From Hymenobacter caeli (GTDB taxonomy: Bacteria > Bacteroidota > Bacteroidia > Cytophagales > Hymenobacteraceae), in assembly GCF_013294115.1 (NCBI RefSeq), contig NZ_JABSNP010000007.1:161676-225675 (forward strand): a DNA stretch of 64,000 nt. The letters run 5' to 3'. This document shows positions 32,865 through 40,977 of the stretch, one piece after another. Every line of letters begins with the position of its first letter. Position 1 is the first letter of the stretch. A model generated the notes under the pieces. The model saw only the letters and a program-made list of their open reading frames with translations, was not told where the DNA came from and ran no database searches. The position numbers and the translations under genes are program-made.

Positions 32865-33776
32865 CTACTCCGGGGCTTCCGCCGCCGGGCCCCCGGCGGC
32901 CTGCTGGGCGGCGTAAAAGTCGAGGCCCGCGCGGCGCGGGGCGCGGCCGTCGCGGCGGGGCCGGGCGTCGGGTACGCCCTCGGGCCGGGGCGGGGCCAGG
33001 GCCTGCACGTCGGCCAGCGTCAGGGCGTCTTCTACCCGGTACGCGCCGATGCGGGTGCGCCGCAGCGCCGTGAGGTGGGCCCCGACGCCCAGGGCCGCGC
33101 CCAGGTCGCGGGCCAGGCTGCGGATGTAGGTGCCCTTGGAGCACACCACCCGAAAATTCACGTCGGGCAGGGCGATGCGCGTCAGCTCGAAGGTTTTGAT
33201 TTCGACGGACTTGGCCTTGATTTCGGCCTCCTGGCCCTTGCGGGCCAGCTCATAAGCGCGCTTGCCGTCGATTTTCACGGCCGAAAACAGCGGCGGCGTT
33301 TGCTGGATGGGGCCCACGAACTGCTGCGTCGCGGCCCGGATGTCTGCCTCTGTAAGGTGAGCGTAGGGCCGCTCGGCGTCCACGGCGGTTTCCAGGTCGA
33401 AGCTTGGCGTGGTCTGGCCCAGGCGAAAGGTGCCGGTGTACTCTTTTTCCTGGGCCTGAATCTGGTCGATTTCCTTGGTTTTCTTGCCCGTGCAGAGGAT
33501 GAGCAGGCCGGTGGCCAGGGGGTCGAGGGTGCCGGCGTGGCCGATTTTGCGGATGCGCAGCGCGTTCTTCACCTTCCGCACGCCGTCGAACGACGACCAG
33601 GTGAGGGGCTTGTCGAAGAGCAGGACGACCCCTTCTTCCAAGCTGTTAGCTGATATTTCTAAGCTGCTGGCTGATATTTCTAAGCTGTTGGCTGATAGCT
33701 GCTGGCTGTTAGCTTTTTCGGCGGTGCGGTCAGCTACTGGCGGTTGGCCAGTAGCTTTTTCAAAATCATTCTCCAT
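32865..33776 (-). CDS. truB: tRNA pseudouridine(55) synthase with repeat-derived N-terminal insertion
   Basis: A 303-residue TruB, which makes pseudouridine 55 in the T-loop of tRNAs. The catalytic Asp is D85 in GHAGTLDPLATG (79-90), and the substrate motif is GTYIRSLARDLG. The synthase domain proper starts at VVLLFDKPLTWSSFDGV near residue 50. Residues about 7-48 consist of SANSLEIS-type repeats encoded by tandem 21-base units that belong to an intergenic repeat family. In related proteins the short N-terminus runs directly into this strand. The insertion is in frame and the ATG at 33776 remains the only good start. A 40-residue low-complexity C-terminal tail follows the fold. It lies 65 bases after uppP. 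Confidence 0.92.
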   Translation of the reverse strand: MENDFEKATGQPPVADRTAEKANSQQLSANSLEISASSLEISANSLEEGVVLLFDKPLTWSSFDGVRKVKNALRIRKIGHAGTLDPLATGLLILCTGKKTKEIDQIQAQEKEYTGTFRLGQTTPSFDLETAVDAERPYAHLTEADIRAATQQFVGPIQQTPPLFSAVKIDGKRAYELARKGQEAEIKAKSVEIKTFELTRIALPDVNFRVVCSKGTYIRSLARDLGAALGVGAHLTALRRTRIGAYRVEDALTLADVQALAPPRPEGVPDARPRRDGRAPRRAGLDFYAAQQAAGGPAAEAPE

Positions 33777-33833
33777 TGCTCATCAACACTTCTCAAGGGA
33801 AAAAGCTAACGGCCAACAGCTATCAGCTAACAG
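33640..33833. repeat. Tandem and inverted repeat spanning the truB start
   Basis: Units of 21 bases (AAGCTGTTAGCTGATATTTC...) lie at 33640-33660, 33661-33681 and from 33682. The last continues into GGCTGATAGCTGCTGGCTGT. An inverse copy (AAAAAGCTAACGGCCAACAG...) lies at about 33798-33833, outside the gene. One arm of the element is inside the truB coding sequence, the other in the gap to uppP. A second small palindrome (AGCTACTGG...CCAGTAGCT) lies within the same coding stretch near 33731-33752. Confidence 0.8.
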
Positions 33834-33841
33834 CCAAAAAC

Positions 33842-34672
33842 CTACACCAGCTGCAAGTTCACGCCCAGCCCGATGAGCAGCAGCAGCAGCCCGCCCACGA
33901 TGATGCGGTAGATGCCGAAGGCCCGGAAGCCGTACTTCGCCACGAAGCCCACGAACAGCCGGATGGCCAGCAGCGCCACCACAAACGCCACCGCGTTGCC
34001 CAGCAGCAGCAGCTTCACCTCCTGCCCCGAAAACAAGTGGCTCGGACTGATGCCGTGGAGCTTGGCTTCCTTGTAGTAATCGTACACGTCTTTGGCGGCC
34101 GCCGCGGCCATCGTGGGCATGGCCAGGAAAAACGCAAACTCGGCCGCCGCCCGCCGCGTGAGCTTCTGGGTGAGGCCCCCGATGATGGTGGCGGCCGAGC
34201 GGCTCACGCCCGGCACCACGGCCAGGCACTGAAACAGGCCGATGACGAAGGCTTCCTTCCAGCTCGGGTTCGTGACCGGGTGGCCGCCGCGCTGCGCGTC
34301 TTCCTGCGGAAACCACCGGTCCACAAACAGCAGCACCACGCCGCCGAGCAGCAGCATGGCCCCCACCGTCGTCACGGATTCGAGCAGCGCGTCGATGTGC
34401 TTTTTTAGCAGCAGCCCCACCACCACGATGGGCAAAAAGGCCACCAGCAGCTTGAGGTAAAAATCAAAGCTCTGGAAAAACCGCTTCCAGTACACCACCA
34501 GCACCGAGAGGATGGCCCCCAACTGAATGACCACCAGGTAGAGCTTGGCAAACGGCGTCATCTGCACGCCCAGCAGGGCGGAGGCGATGATCATGTGCCC
34601 GGTGCTGGACACGGGCAAAAACTCGGTGATGCCTTCCACGATGGCGAGGAGCAAGGCGTGCCAGTAGGTCAT
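33842..34672 (-). CDS. uppP: Undecaprenyl-diphosphatase
   Basis: A 276-residue integral membrane phosphatase (BacA type) that recycles undecaprenyl pyrophosphate for peptidoglycan and surface-polysaccharide synthesis. The first signature [14 protein letters not shown] is at 13-26 and the second ([13 protein letters not shown]) at about 158-170. Both contain the residues forming the active site. About eight membrane spans are seen. The ATG at 34672 is at the first span. It lies between DUF3098 and truB on the minus strand in a cluster conserved across Bacteroidota, with inverted-repeat elements on both sides. Confidence 0.95.
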   Translation of the reverse strand: MTYWHALLLAIVEGITEFLPVSSTGHMIIASALLGVQMTPFAKLYLVVIQLGAILSVLVVYWKRFFQSFDFYLKLLVAFLPIVVVGLLLKKHIDALLESVTTVGAMLLLGGVVLLFVDRWFPQEDAQRGGHPVTNPSWKEAFVIGLFQCLAVVPGVSRSAATIIGGLTQKLTRRAAAEFAFFLAMPTMAAAAAKDVYDYYKEAKLHGISPSHLFSGQEVKLLLLGNAVAFVVALLAIRLFVGFVAKYGFRAFGIYRIIVGGLLLLLIGLGVNLQLV

Positions 34673-34689
34673 TATTTCAGTTAGCGGTT

Positions 34690-34809
34690 AACATTTATCA
34701 TTTAACAATCAGCATTTACCATTCAATATTCAGGGCTTTTCACTCAATTTCCTGCCGCGCAGTGGGGATGATGGATGAGTGTTAAATGTTGACTGATAAA
34801 TGTTAAATG
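34690..34809. repeat. Imperfect AT-rich inverted repeat, DUF3098/uppP junction
   Basis: The words ACATTTATCATTTAACA (from about 34691) and TGATAAATGTTAAATGA (34794-34810) are inverse copies, with additional degenerate copies between. This is the same 'acatttatcaattaaca' family as at 36057-36191. It fills the 139-base gap between the DUF3098 gene and uppP. Confidence 0.65.
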
Positions 34810-34811
34810 AC

Positions 34812-35135
34812 TCAGAGGCGCTTGTAGGTAGGCTTGGCTACCGGGGCCACCGGCGCGGCGGGTGCCGGGGCCCCGGTGGGGTTGAGGGTGAAGGCGGTGG
34901 GGGCGGGGGCCGCGTCGGAGCGGCTCACCACGGCCGAGTTGTCGCGCACCAGGATGGCCGCGAACTCTACCAGGAAGCCGGCGATGAGCAGCAGGGGCCC
35001 CAGGGTGATGCCCACGAAGTCTTCGCCGTAATTATTCTTGTCGCCGAACATCATCGTGACGAAGCCGATGGCGAGCAGCACCAGGCCGATGCCCATGAGG
35101 CGGTAGTTGCGGGGGCCGAAAGCGAATCGTTGCAT
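34812..35135 (-). CDS. DUF3098 domain membrane protein
   Basis: A small 107-residue inner-membrane protein with two spans (residues 14-30, LMGIGLVLLAIGFVTMMFG; and 43-62, ITLGPLLLIAGFLVEFAAIL). The DUF3098 signature begins FGPRNYRLMGIGLVLLAIG. A Pro/Ala-rich cytoplasmic tail ends in YKRL. In Bacteroidota it sits just after ftsX, here with a 6-base gap, so it is probably cotranscribed and may take part in divisome or envelope function, but no role has been shown. The ATG at 35135 is unambiguous. Confidence 0.85.
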   Translation of the reverse strand: MQRFAFGPRNYRLMGIGLVLLAIGFVTMMFGDKNNYGEDFVGITLGPLLLIAGFLVEFAAILVRDNSAVVSRSDAAPAPTAFTLNPTGAPAPAAPVAPVAKPTYKRL

Positions 35136-35141
35136 AGGGAG

Positions 35142-36026
35142 TTAGTACAGGTCGTCGAGCGACCCTTTTAAGTATTTATTGACGGCCCAGTACGAGCTAA
35201 AAAACCCGATGACCACGCCCAGGCCCACCACCGCCAGCAGCAGGGCCCCGATGAGCAGGTCGTCGCGCAGCTGGCCCAGCGGCACCACTTCGAGGTAGGC
35301 GTATTGCAGCAGGGCCCCCAGCAGCAGGGCCGCCAGCACCCCGCTGGCGAAGCCCTGCCAGGTGGCCCGCCGCAAAAACGGCCCCCGGATAAAGAAGGGC
35401 GTCGCGCCCACCAGTTGCATGGACCGGATAAGAAACCGCTGCGAGAAGATGGCCAGCTTGATGGTGTTGTTGACCAGCACGACCACCGCCGCCACCAGCG
35501 CCGCCGCAAAGCCCAGCAGCACCAGGCTCACCCGCGTCAGGTTGGCGTTGATGCTGGCGAACAAGTCGCGCGGGTACTGCACCTCGAACACGCCGCGTTG
35601 GGCCCGCAGGCTGCGCTGCAGCTGCCCCAGGTGCAGCGTGTCGGTGTACTCGGGCCGCACTTTTAAGGTGTAGGCGTCGCGCAGGGGGTTGTCGTCCAGG
35701 AACTGGCGGAAGTCCTCGCCGGTGCTTTGCAGCAGCTGCCGGGCCCCGTCTTCCTTGCTCACGAAGCGAATTTGGGGGCGGCCATCGCGCTCGGCCACGC
35801 CGGGCTGGCGGCCCAGGTCCTGCTGGAGGCGCAGCAGCTCGGTTTCGGGCAGGTTGCGCTCCAGGTACACCTGCACCTCCAGGTTTTCGCGCACCGCCTC
35901 GCTCAGCTTGTGGGCGTGCACCAGCAGCAGGCCAAACAGGCCCACTACCACCAGCGCCAGCGTAATGCTGCACACGACCAGAAACGTGGGGTAGGAGCCG
36001 AGCTTTTTCTTGTGAACGGGGGGCAT
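35142..36026 (-). CDS. ftsX: Cell division protein FtsX
   Basis: A 294-residue permease-like protein that pairs with the ATPase FtsE to activate peptidoglycan hydrolases at the division site. It has a short cytoplasmic N-terminus (PPVHKKKLGSYPT), a first span LVVCSITLALVVVGLFGLLL, and the extracellular loop with VQVYLERNLPETELLRLQQ. Three further spans include the FtsX motif FLIRSMQLVGATPFFIRGPF. The ATG at 36026 fits the family start; 16 extra codons upstream are of repeat origin. A perfect -7 element TACCTTTG lies only about seven bases upstream, hinting at a leaderless message. ftsE is not in the window. Confidence 0.9.
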   Translation of the reverse strand: MPPVHKKKLGSYPTFLVVCSITLALVVVGLFGLLLVHAHKLSEAVRENLEVQVYLERNLPETELLRLQQDLGRQPGVAERDGRPQIRFVSKEDGARQLLQSTGEDFRQFLDDNPLRDAYTLKVRPEYTDTLHLGQLQRSLRAQRGVFEVQYPRDLFASINANLTRVSLVLLGFAAALVAAVVVLVNNTIKLAIFSQRFLIRSMQLVGATPFFIRGPFLRRATWQGFASGVLAALLLGALLQYAYLEVVPLGQLRDDLLIGALLLAVVGLGVVIGFFSSYWAVNKYLKGSLDDLY

Positions 36027-36032
36027 GGGCCG

Positions 36033-36040
36033 CAAAGGTA
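36033..36040 (-). promoter_or_regulatory. -7 promoter element of ftsX
   Basis: On the minus strand TACCTTTG matches TAnnTTTG exactly and is followed by CGGCCC and then the ftsX ATG at 36026. A start of transcription about six bases downstream would fall almost on the initiation codon. The -33 box is weak: a TTG lies only ten bases upstream, another about 24. Confidence 0.6.
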
Positions 36041-36056
36041 GCCCTTCGGGCAATGA

Positions 36057-36191
36057 ACATTTATCAATTAACATTTAACAAGCAGGCCTTGGTGAACGGC
36101 TATGCCGTTCCATTAGCTGTGTCAGCACGAACGCCTAACGCTGCCCGACGGCTCTTTTTGAACGGCTGTTAAATGTTAATTGATAAGTGTT
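36057..36191. repeat. 24-bp inverted repeat between tamB and ftsX
   Basis: The arms 36057-36080 (ACATTTATCAATTAACATTT...) and 36168-36191 are complementary with one mismatch, around 87 bases. The right arm ends eight bases past the tamB stop codon. It belongs to the same AT-rich word family as 34690-34809. Confidence 0.8.
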
Positions 36192-36199
36192 AAATGGCC

Positions 36200-39100
36200 T
36201 CACAACGCCGTGCGCGGGTCGTTTTCCACGCTCAGCACTTGCTTGCCTTCGCGGGCCCGCTGCCGGTTGCGCTCGCTGGCCCGCGGGTTTTTGCGGCTGA
36301 ACAGCTCCCCGAACGAATCGAACTGCTCGGTGTGGAGCAGCGAGAGGCCGGCGCGCGGCTGGTTGATGGTTTCCAGGTCGCGGGGCGTGGTTTCGTAGCG
36401 CAGCTTGGCCCGGAATTTCCCGTCGGGGCGCAGGTAGTACTCCAGGCTCAGGTCGCCGAGCAGCGACGTTTGGCCCGAATAGTTGGCCAGGGTGCCGCTG
36501 GTGGTACCGGGGGCCGCCAGCCCGGCGCTGCTCGTGAAGCCGCCCTCCCGCGTCACGCGCAGGCGGCCCCCCAGCAGCGAGTAGCTCAGGCGCACTTGCA
36601 GGGCCTGGAGCTGGTCGGCGGTGAGGCCGTTGATGTTGAAGTCGATTTCCAGGTTCTGGTCAATCTGCGACGTCAGCAGCCCGAGCTGGGTGCTCAGTAT
36701 CTGCCCCAGCGAGTTCTGCACCGTGTTGTCCTGGCCCCGGATGGAGAGCTGCGTGAACGAGCCCGGCGGGGCCAGCTGCTTGAACACCAACAGGCTGAAT
36801 ACCTGCCGGTTCAGCTCCTGCTCGTCGTTGCGCAGCGACGACGTGAAGGCCGCCAGATCGCCCTGCAACGTGCCCGGCGCGTCGTTGAACTCCAGCCCCA
36901 GCTTGATGGCCGGCAGCAGCAGGGGCCCGGTCAGCGTCATCACGGCCGTGACGGGCACCACGGCGGCGGCCGAGCCCCCCGCGCCCAGCACCGGGGCCAG
37001 CGACGTGCGCTGGGTGTAGGTGGCCGTCACGTTCATCTCGCCGGCCAGCGGGTCGCCGTTCCAGGAGATGATGCCGCCCGGCCGCACCACGAACTCCTTG
37101 TTAATCAGGCCTTGCAGCGTAAAGTTGTAAGCCCCCCGCACAATCTCTACCTGGCCGTACATGTTGAAGTCGCCCCGGGTGTCGATGTTCAGGCGCAGCT
37201 GCCCGGCCGCCGAGCCCCGGATGACGTCGCCGGTGCTCTCGTCCAGCAAAATCTCCAGGTAGGCGTCCGGCGTCACGGTCAGGTTGAAGTCGAGCTTGAC
37301 GCCCGACAGGTCCACCTTGTCGGTCGCCGCCACCGGAATTTTCTTGGTCGTTACGGTATCGGCAATGTTGTTATTGACGAACTTGATGTAGCTGGCCTTC
37401 TGAGCCTTGGCGGCGTTGTCGAGGGGCAGCGAAAGGCGGGTGCCGGCTTCACTGGTGGCCCGCACCACGATGGACAAATCGTCGGTGGGGCCCGTCACGC
37501 GGGCCGTGCCGGTGGCGTAGGCCGTGCCGAAGTACAGGTCGTTGTCTTTGCGGACGGTATTGAGCACTTGCATCTTGCGGAAGTTGGCCGCGATGTTCAG
37601 GCGCATGTCCTGGAATTGGTGGTGCGCAATCACGCCGTCCACCACGCCCTGGTTGCCCAGCGGGTCGTGCAGCTTCACGTTGTGAAACGAAATGTCGTTC
37701 AGCGTGAAGCTGATGCGGTCGGCAAACGTGTAGGTGGTGCCCAAGTAGCCGAAGGTGAAGCGGCCGTTCTTCACGTCCACGTCGCCCACCAGGTTGGGGG
37801 CCGCAAACTTGCCCGTGAGCCAGAGCGCCCCGCGCCCGGTGCCGCCCAAGTCGCGCAGCAGCGAGCCCAAAAAGGGCTGGGCCAGCACCACCGGCGCGTC
37901 GTTGAGCGTGCCGGTGAGGTTGAGCTGCTGCTCGGCGCTGCCCGGGGCCAGGTAGCCGCCCACCGTCAGCACCGACTGCCCGGCGCGGGCAATGTCGAGG
38001 TCCACGCCGAGGCGGCCGGTGCGGTTGTCCCAGGCCCCGGTGCCCTTCACCTGCCCAATCAGCGTGCCCTGGTAGGCGAGCGTGTCCACGGTGAGCTTGG
38101 TTTCGAAGGCCAGGGGCCCGTACACGCCGCTTACGCTGCCCTCGGCGTTGAGGCGGCCGCCCAGCTTCTGCCCGGTGCTCAGGCCGTTGAGGGTGGCCAG
38201 CTGGAAGTCGCGCACCAGGAGCTTCAGCGGCGGCTTACTGGCATCGGATGAAATAAACCCTTGGGCCCCAATGAACTGCGGGCCGTTGCTCAGCGTCAGG
38301 TTTTTGACGTCGTAGGCCCGGCCGTAGTCCGAAATCAGCACCGAGTTGTTGGCCGCAATGGTCCACTCCTTGTCCAGGATGTGCACGCCCGACTGGCGGA
38401 ACACCACTTCCACCGCCCGGGGCAAAAACGCCAGCGAGCCGTTGATGGCCGCCCGGTTGGTGGTGCCGGTCTGGCCCAGGGAGGTCGAGAAGTTGATTTT
38501 CTGCTGGTCCCACACGCCTTCCGCCACGAACTTTTCGGTGCGCCCCAGCGTGGGCAGCACCTGCTGGTCGGAAGTGATGCTGGCCTGGGCCAGTACTTCG
38601 GGCCGGTAGGGCAGCTTCGAGGTGGTGAAATCCAGGTTGTTGTTCACCGCGAACACGGGCCCGTAGCGCAGGCTGTCGAGGTGGCCCCCGAACTGAAAAA
38701 TCGAGGTTTCGCCGTTGCGGAACGAGCCGTCGAACCGGCTCCCGTCGGCCACCGCCAGCTCGGGCACGAACAGCTGGAGGAGCGGGTTGGCGTGTTTCAG
38801 GTTTATCAGCAAGTCAATCTGGTACGCGGCCAGGGCCCGCTGGCGCTTGCGCTGGTAGTAGGCGGCGGTGGCGGCGGGGTTGCTCTCGAAATTGAGGCGG
38901 TACTCGGCCACCAGCGTCCGCACGTCCGCCACCACCACCGACGTGCTGAAGGCCCCGGCGGCACTCACGTTCAGGGCCTCCGAGCGCAGGCTCACGCGCC
39001 GCTCGTTGCGGCGGTTGCGGGTGCTCAGCACGTCCAGGGTATCCAGGGCCAGGCGGCGGCCGTTCAGCGCGAACTGCGAGTGGCGCAGGTAGGCGTGGCC

Positions 39101-40789
39101 GATGAGCGAGTCGAGCTGCACGCCCCGGAACTGCACGTCGGCGGTGGTGGCCACCACCAGCGGGGCCCCCAGCAGGTGCAGGGCCCCCAGGTCGGCGCGG
39201 GCAATTTTGGCCCGCAGGTTCACGTCCTGGTGGGCGCGGTCCAGGTCCACGTGGCCGTCGGCGCTCAGGCGCAGGTTGGGGTCGTTGACGGTGAAGTGGC
39301 CGGAGAAGGCCCGCTCGTGGAAGTCGCCGTTCAGGGCCAGGTGCTGGTAGCGGTAGCCGTTCAGCCACACGCGGGCTACCGTGGCCTGGGCGTGGCCCCG
39401 GGCCACGGGCGGCGCGAAGCCCACGCCGGCCACCTGCCCGTCCACGGTCACGTCCCGAATCACGTCCTCGTTGCCAATAAATTTGCCCAGCTGGAAGTCC
39501 GTCGAGTGCACGTGGCCCGAGTAGGCGGCGTGCGAGAAGTCGGTTTTCGTCTTCAGGTTCAGGTCGGTAGCCACCTGGCCCAGGGCCGTGTTGAAGGTAG
39601 CGTCGGCCACGAAGTCGTTGTAAAACCCCAGGAACTGCCCGTTCAGCCGCACGCGGCCCAGGCGCTGCACCAGCGTGTTGGCGTCTTTGGGCAGCCAGCG
39701 GGCCAGGTCGCTGGCCAGCACCTGCGAGGGCAGCAGGCGCAGGTCAAGGAAGCTTTCCTTGTAATGCGGCAGGTTGTTGGCGTTGACGTGGCGGGCCACC
39801 ACGTGGGTGCCGCGGCCGTAGCGCAGGTCCAGGTTATTGATTTTGAAGTCGCGCACGTAGCCCGTGGCGTCGCCCGAAATGATAACCGACTCTTTGAGCG
39901 CGGCCAGGGCCGGGGCAAACTGGGCGATGTCGCTCGAAAACAGCTGGGACCCGCGCAGCCGCGTGGTCACCTTCATCGAGTCGTTAAAATCGGAGAAGTT
40001 GCCGAACTTACGGAAGTCAAACCGCAGGTAGTTAGTAAGCTGGCTGCGGCCCAGGGCCAGGCGCAAATCATCAAACTGCCAGAAGTGGGGCCCGTAGCGC
40101 ATCGTGGCCGTCAGCTCGTGCAGGTGCGTCTGCGAGGGCGTTTCCACGGCCCGCAGGCCCTGGATTTGCATGGCCAGCGTGTCGCCCAGCCGCACGTGCG
40201 AAATGTCGGCGTAGATGCTGTCCACCTGCATGTGGGCGTAGTCCACGCTGCGGCCGTAGTGGGGCTGGCGCGGTTCGTCGGGCTTGTCGAGCACGAAATG
40301 GCCGTTGCGCAGGCCCACGCTGGCAATTTGGAAGTCGAACGCCGACTTGGTGCTGTCGCTGGGCCCCGAGAGCCGGCGCACGGCGGCCAGAAACTGGCTC
40401 AGGATGGTGGTGTCGGGCTGGCCGGGCAGGTTGCGCAGCTCGAAGCGGGGCTCGTCGAGCACCAGCCGGCCCACGTGCAGGTGGCGCGGGTTGAAGACCG
40501 AGAACAGGGCAATGTCGGCGTCGGCCCGGCCCACGCTGAACAGCACGCCCCCGCGCCGGTCCAGCACCCGCACGCCGTCGAGCAGCACCCGCGAAAACGG
40601 CCGGATATCGACCCGCCCGATTTCCACCCGCTGGCCCAGCTTCTGGCTGAGGAGGGCCGTGGCCCGCCGCGCCACCCGCGTTTGCACCGCCGGCACCCGC
40701 AGCGCCAGCAGCACCCCCAACAGCAGCAGCACGGCCAGGCCCACGAGGCCCAGCAGCAGCTTCAACACAACGGAAAGGACGCGACGCAC
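36200..40789 (-). CDS. tamB: TamB-like translocation and assembly module / AsmA-type lipid-transport protein
   Basis: A 1529-residue envelope protein. An N-terminal membrane anchor (LLLGLVGLAVLLLLGVLLAL, 10-29) is followed by the AsmA-like opening (LSQKLGQRVEIGRVDIRPFS). A very long beta-rich repeat region forms the presumed hydrophobic groove. The C-terminal about 350 residues are the TamB/DUF490 domain (GRGALWLTGKFAAPNLVGDV, FNDAPGTLQGDLAAFTSSLR, LSYSLLGGRLRVTREGG). Such proteins bridge the inner and outer membranes and move phospholipids or help outer-membrane protein assembly. The likely start is a GTG at 40789, since no ATG precedes the anchor. It is divergent from tsaD. No TamA partner is in the window. 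Confidence 0.9.
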   Translation of the reverse strand: MRRVLSVVLKLLLGLVGLAVLLLLGVLLALRVPAVQTRVARRATALLSQKLGQRVEIGRVDIRPFSRVLLDGVRVLDRRGGVLFSVGRADADIALFSVFNPRHLHVGRLVLDEPRFELRNLPGQPDTTILSQFLAAVRRLSGPSDSTKSAFDFQIASVGLRNGHFVLDKPDEPRQPHYGRSVDYAHMQVDSIYADISHVRLGDTLAMQIQGLRAVETPSQTHLHELTATMRYGPHFWQFDDLRLALGRSQLTNYLRFDFRKFGNFSDFNDSMKVTTRLRGSQLFSSDIAQFAPALAALKESVIISGDATGYVRDFKINNLDLRYGRGTHVVARHVNANNLPHYKESFLDLRLLPSQVLASDLARWLPKDANTLVQRLGRVRLNGQFLGFYNDFVADATFNTALGQVATDLNLKTKTDFSHAAYSGHVHSTDFQLGKFIGNEDVIRDVTVDGQVAGVGFAPPVARGHAQATVARVWLNGYRYQHLALNGDFHERAFSGHFTVNDPNLRLSADGHVDLDRAHQDVNLRAKIARADLGALHLLGAPLVVATTADVQFRGVQLDSLIGHAYLRHSQFALNGRRLALDTLDVLSTRNRRNERRVSLRSEALNVSAAGAFSTSVVVADVRTLVAEYRLNFESNPAATAAYYQRKRQRALAAYQIDLLINLKHANPLLQLFVPELAVADGSRFDGSFRNGETSIFQFGGHLDSLRYGPVFAVNNNLDFTTSKLPYRPEVLAQASITSDQQVLPTLGRTEKFVAEGVWDQQKINFSTSLGQTGTTNRAAINGSLAFLPRAVEVVFRQSGVHILDKEWTIAANNSVLISDYGRAYDVKNLTLSNGPQFIGAQGFISSDASKPPLKLLVRDFQLATLNGLSTGQKLGGRLNAEGSVSGVYGPLAFETKLTVDTLAYQGTLIGQVKGTGAWDNRTGRLGVDLDIARAGQSVLTVGGYLAPGSAEQQLNLTGTLNDAPVVLAQPFLGSLLRDLGGTGRGALWLTGKFAAPNLVGDVDVKNGRFTFGYLGTTYTFADRISFTLNDISFHNVKLHDPLGNQGVVDGVIAHHQFQDMRLNIAANFRKMQVLNTVRKDNDLYFGTAYATGTARVTGPTDDLSIVVRATSEAGTRLSLPLDNAAKAQKASYIKFVNNNIADTVTTKKIPVAATDKVDLSGVKLDFNLTVTPDAYLEILLDESTGDVIRGSAAGQLRLNIDTRGDFNMYGQVEIVRGAYNFTLQGLINKEFVVRPGGIISWNGDPLAGEMNVTATYTQRTSLAPVLGAGGSAAAVVPVTAVMTLTGPLLLPAIKLGLEFNDAPGTLQGDLAAFTSSLRNDEQELNRQVFSLLVFKQLAPPGSFTQLSIRGQDNTVQNSLGQILSTQLGLLTSQIDQNLEIDFNINGLTADQLQALQVRLSYSLLGGRLRVTREGGFTSSAGLAAPGTTSGTLANYSGQTSLLGDLSLEYYLRPDGKFRAKLRYETTPRDLETINQPRAGLSLLHTEQFDSFGELFSRKNPRASERNRQRAREGKQVLSVENDPRTAL

Positions 40790-40977
40790 CGGCAGCTAAA
40801 CGAATAAAACGGAACGTATGAAAAGGCGAAGTTGCGGCTTTTTAACGGCTTGCGGGCCGGCCCCGGCCGGCAAACGGCGGGCGGGGGCCCCGGGTTCGGC
40901 CGCCAAGCCCGAACTTTGCGGCCCCCGCCCGCCCCGTTGGACGAAAAACCGGCCGGCCGGTTTGCTTACCCAATTTC

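Noticed and set aside
33640..33702. A CRISPR-like or minisatellite array in truB
   Set aside because: The units are adjacent without spacers, are only about three in number and form part of a larger inverted repeat; no cas genes are near.
36194..40807. Long plus-strand frames antisense to tamB (685 and 848 codons)
   Set aside because: They are rich in Gln/His/Val/Gly, have no domain signatures, and exist because the GC-rich tamB gene keeps the opposite frame free of stops.
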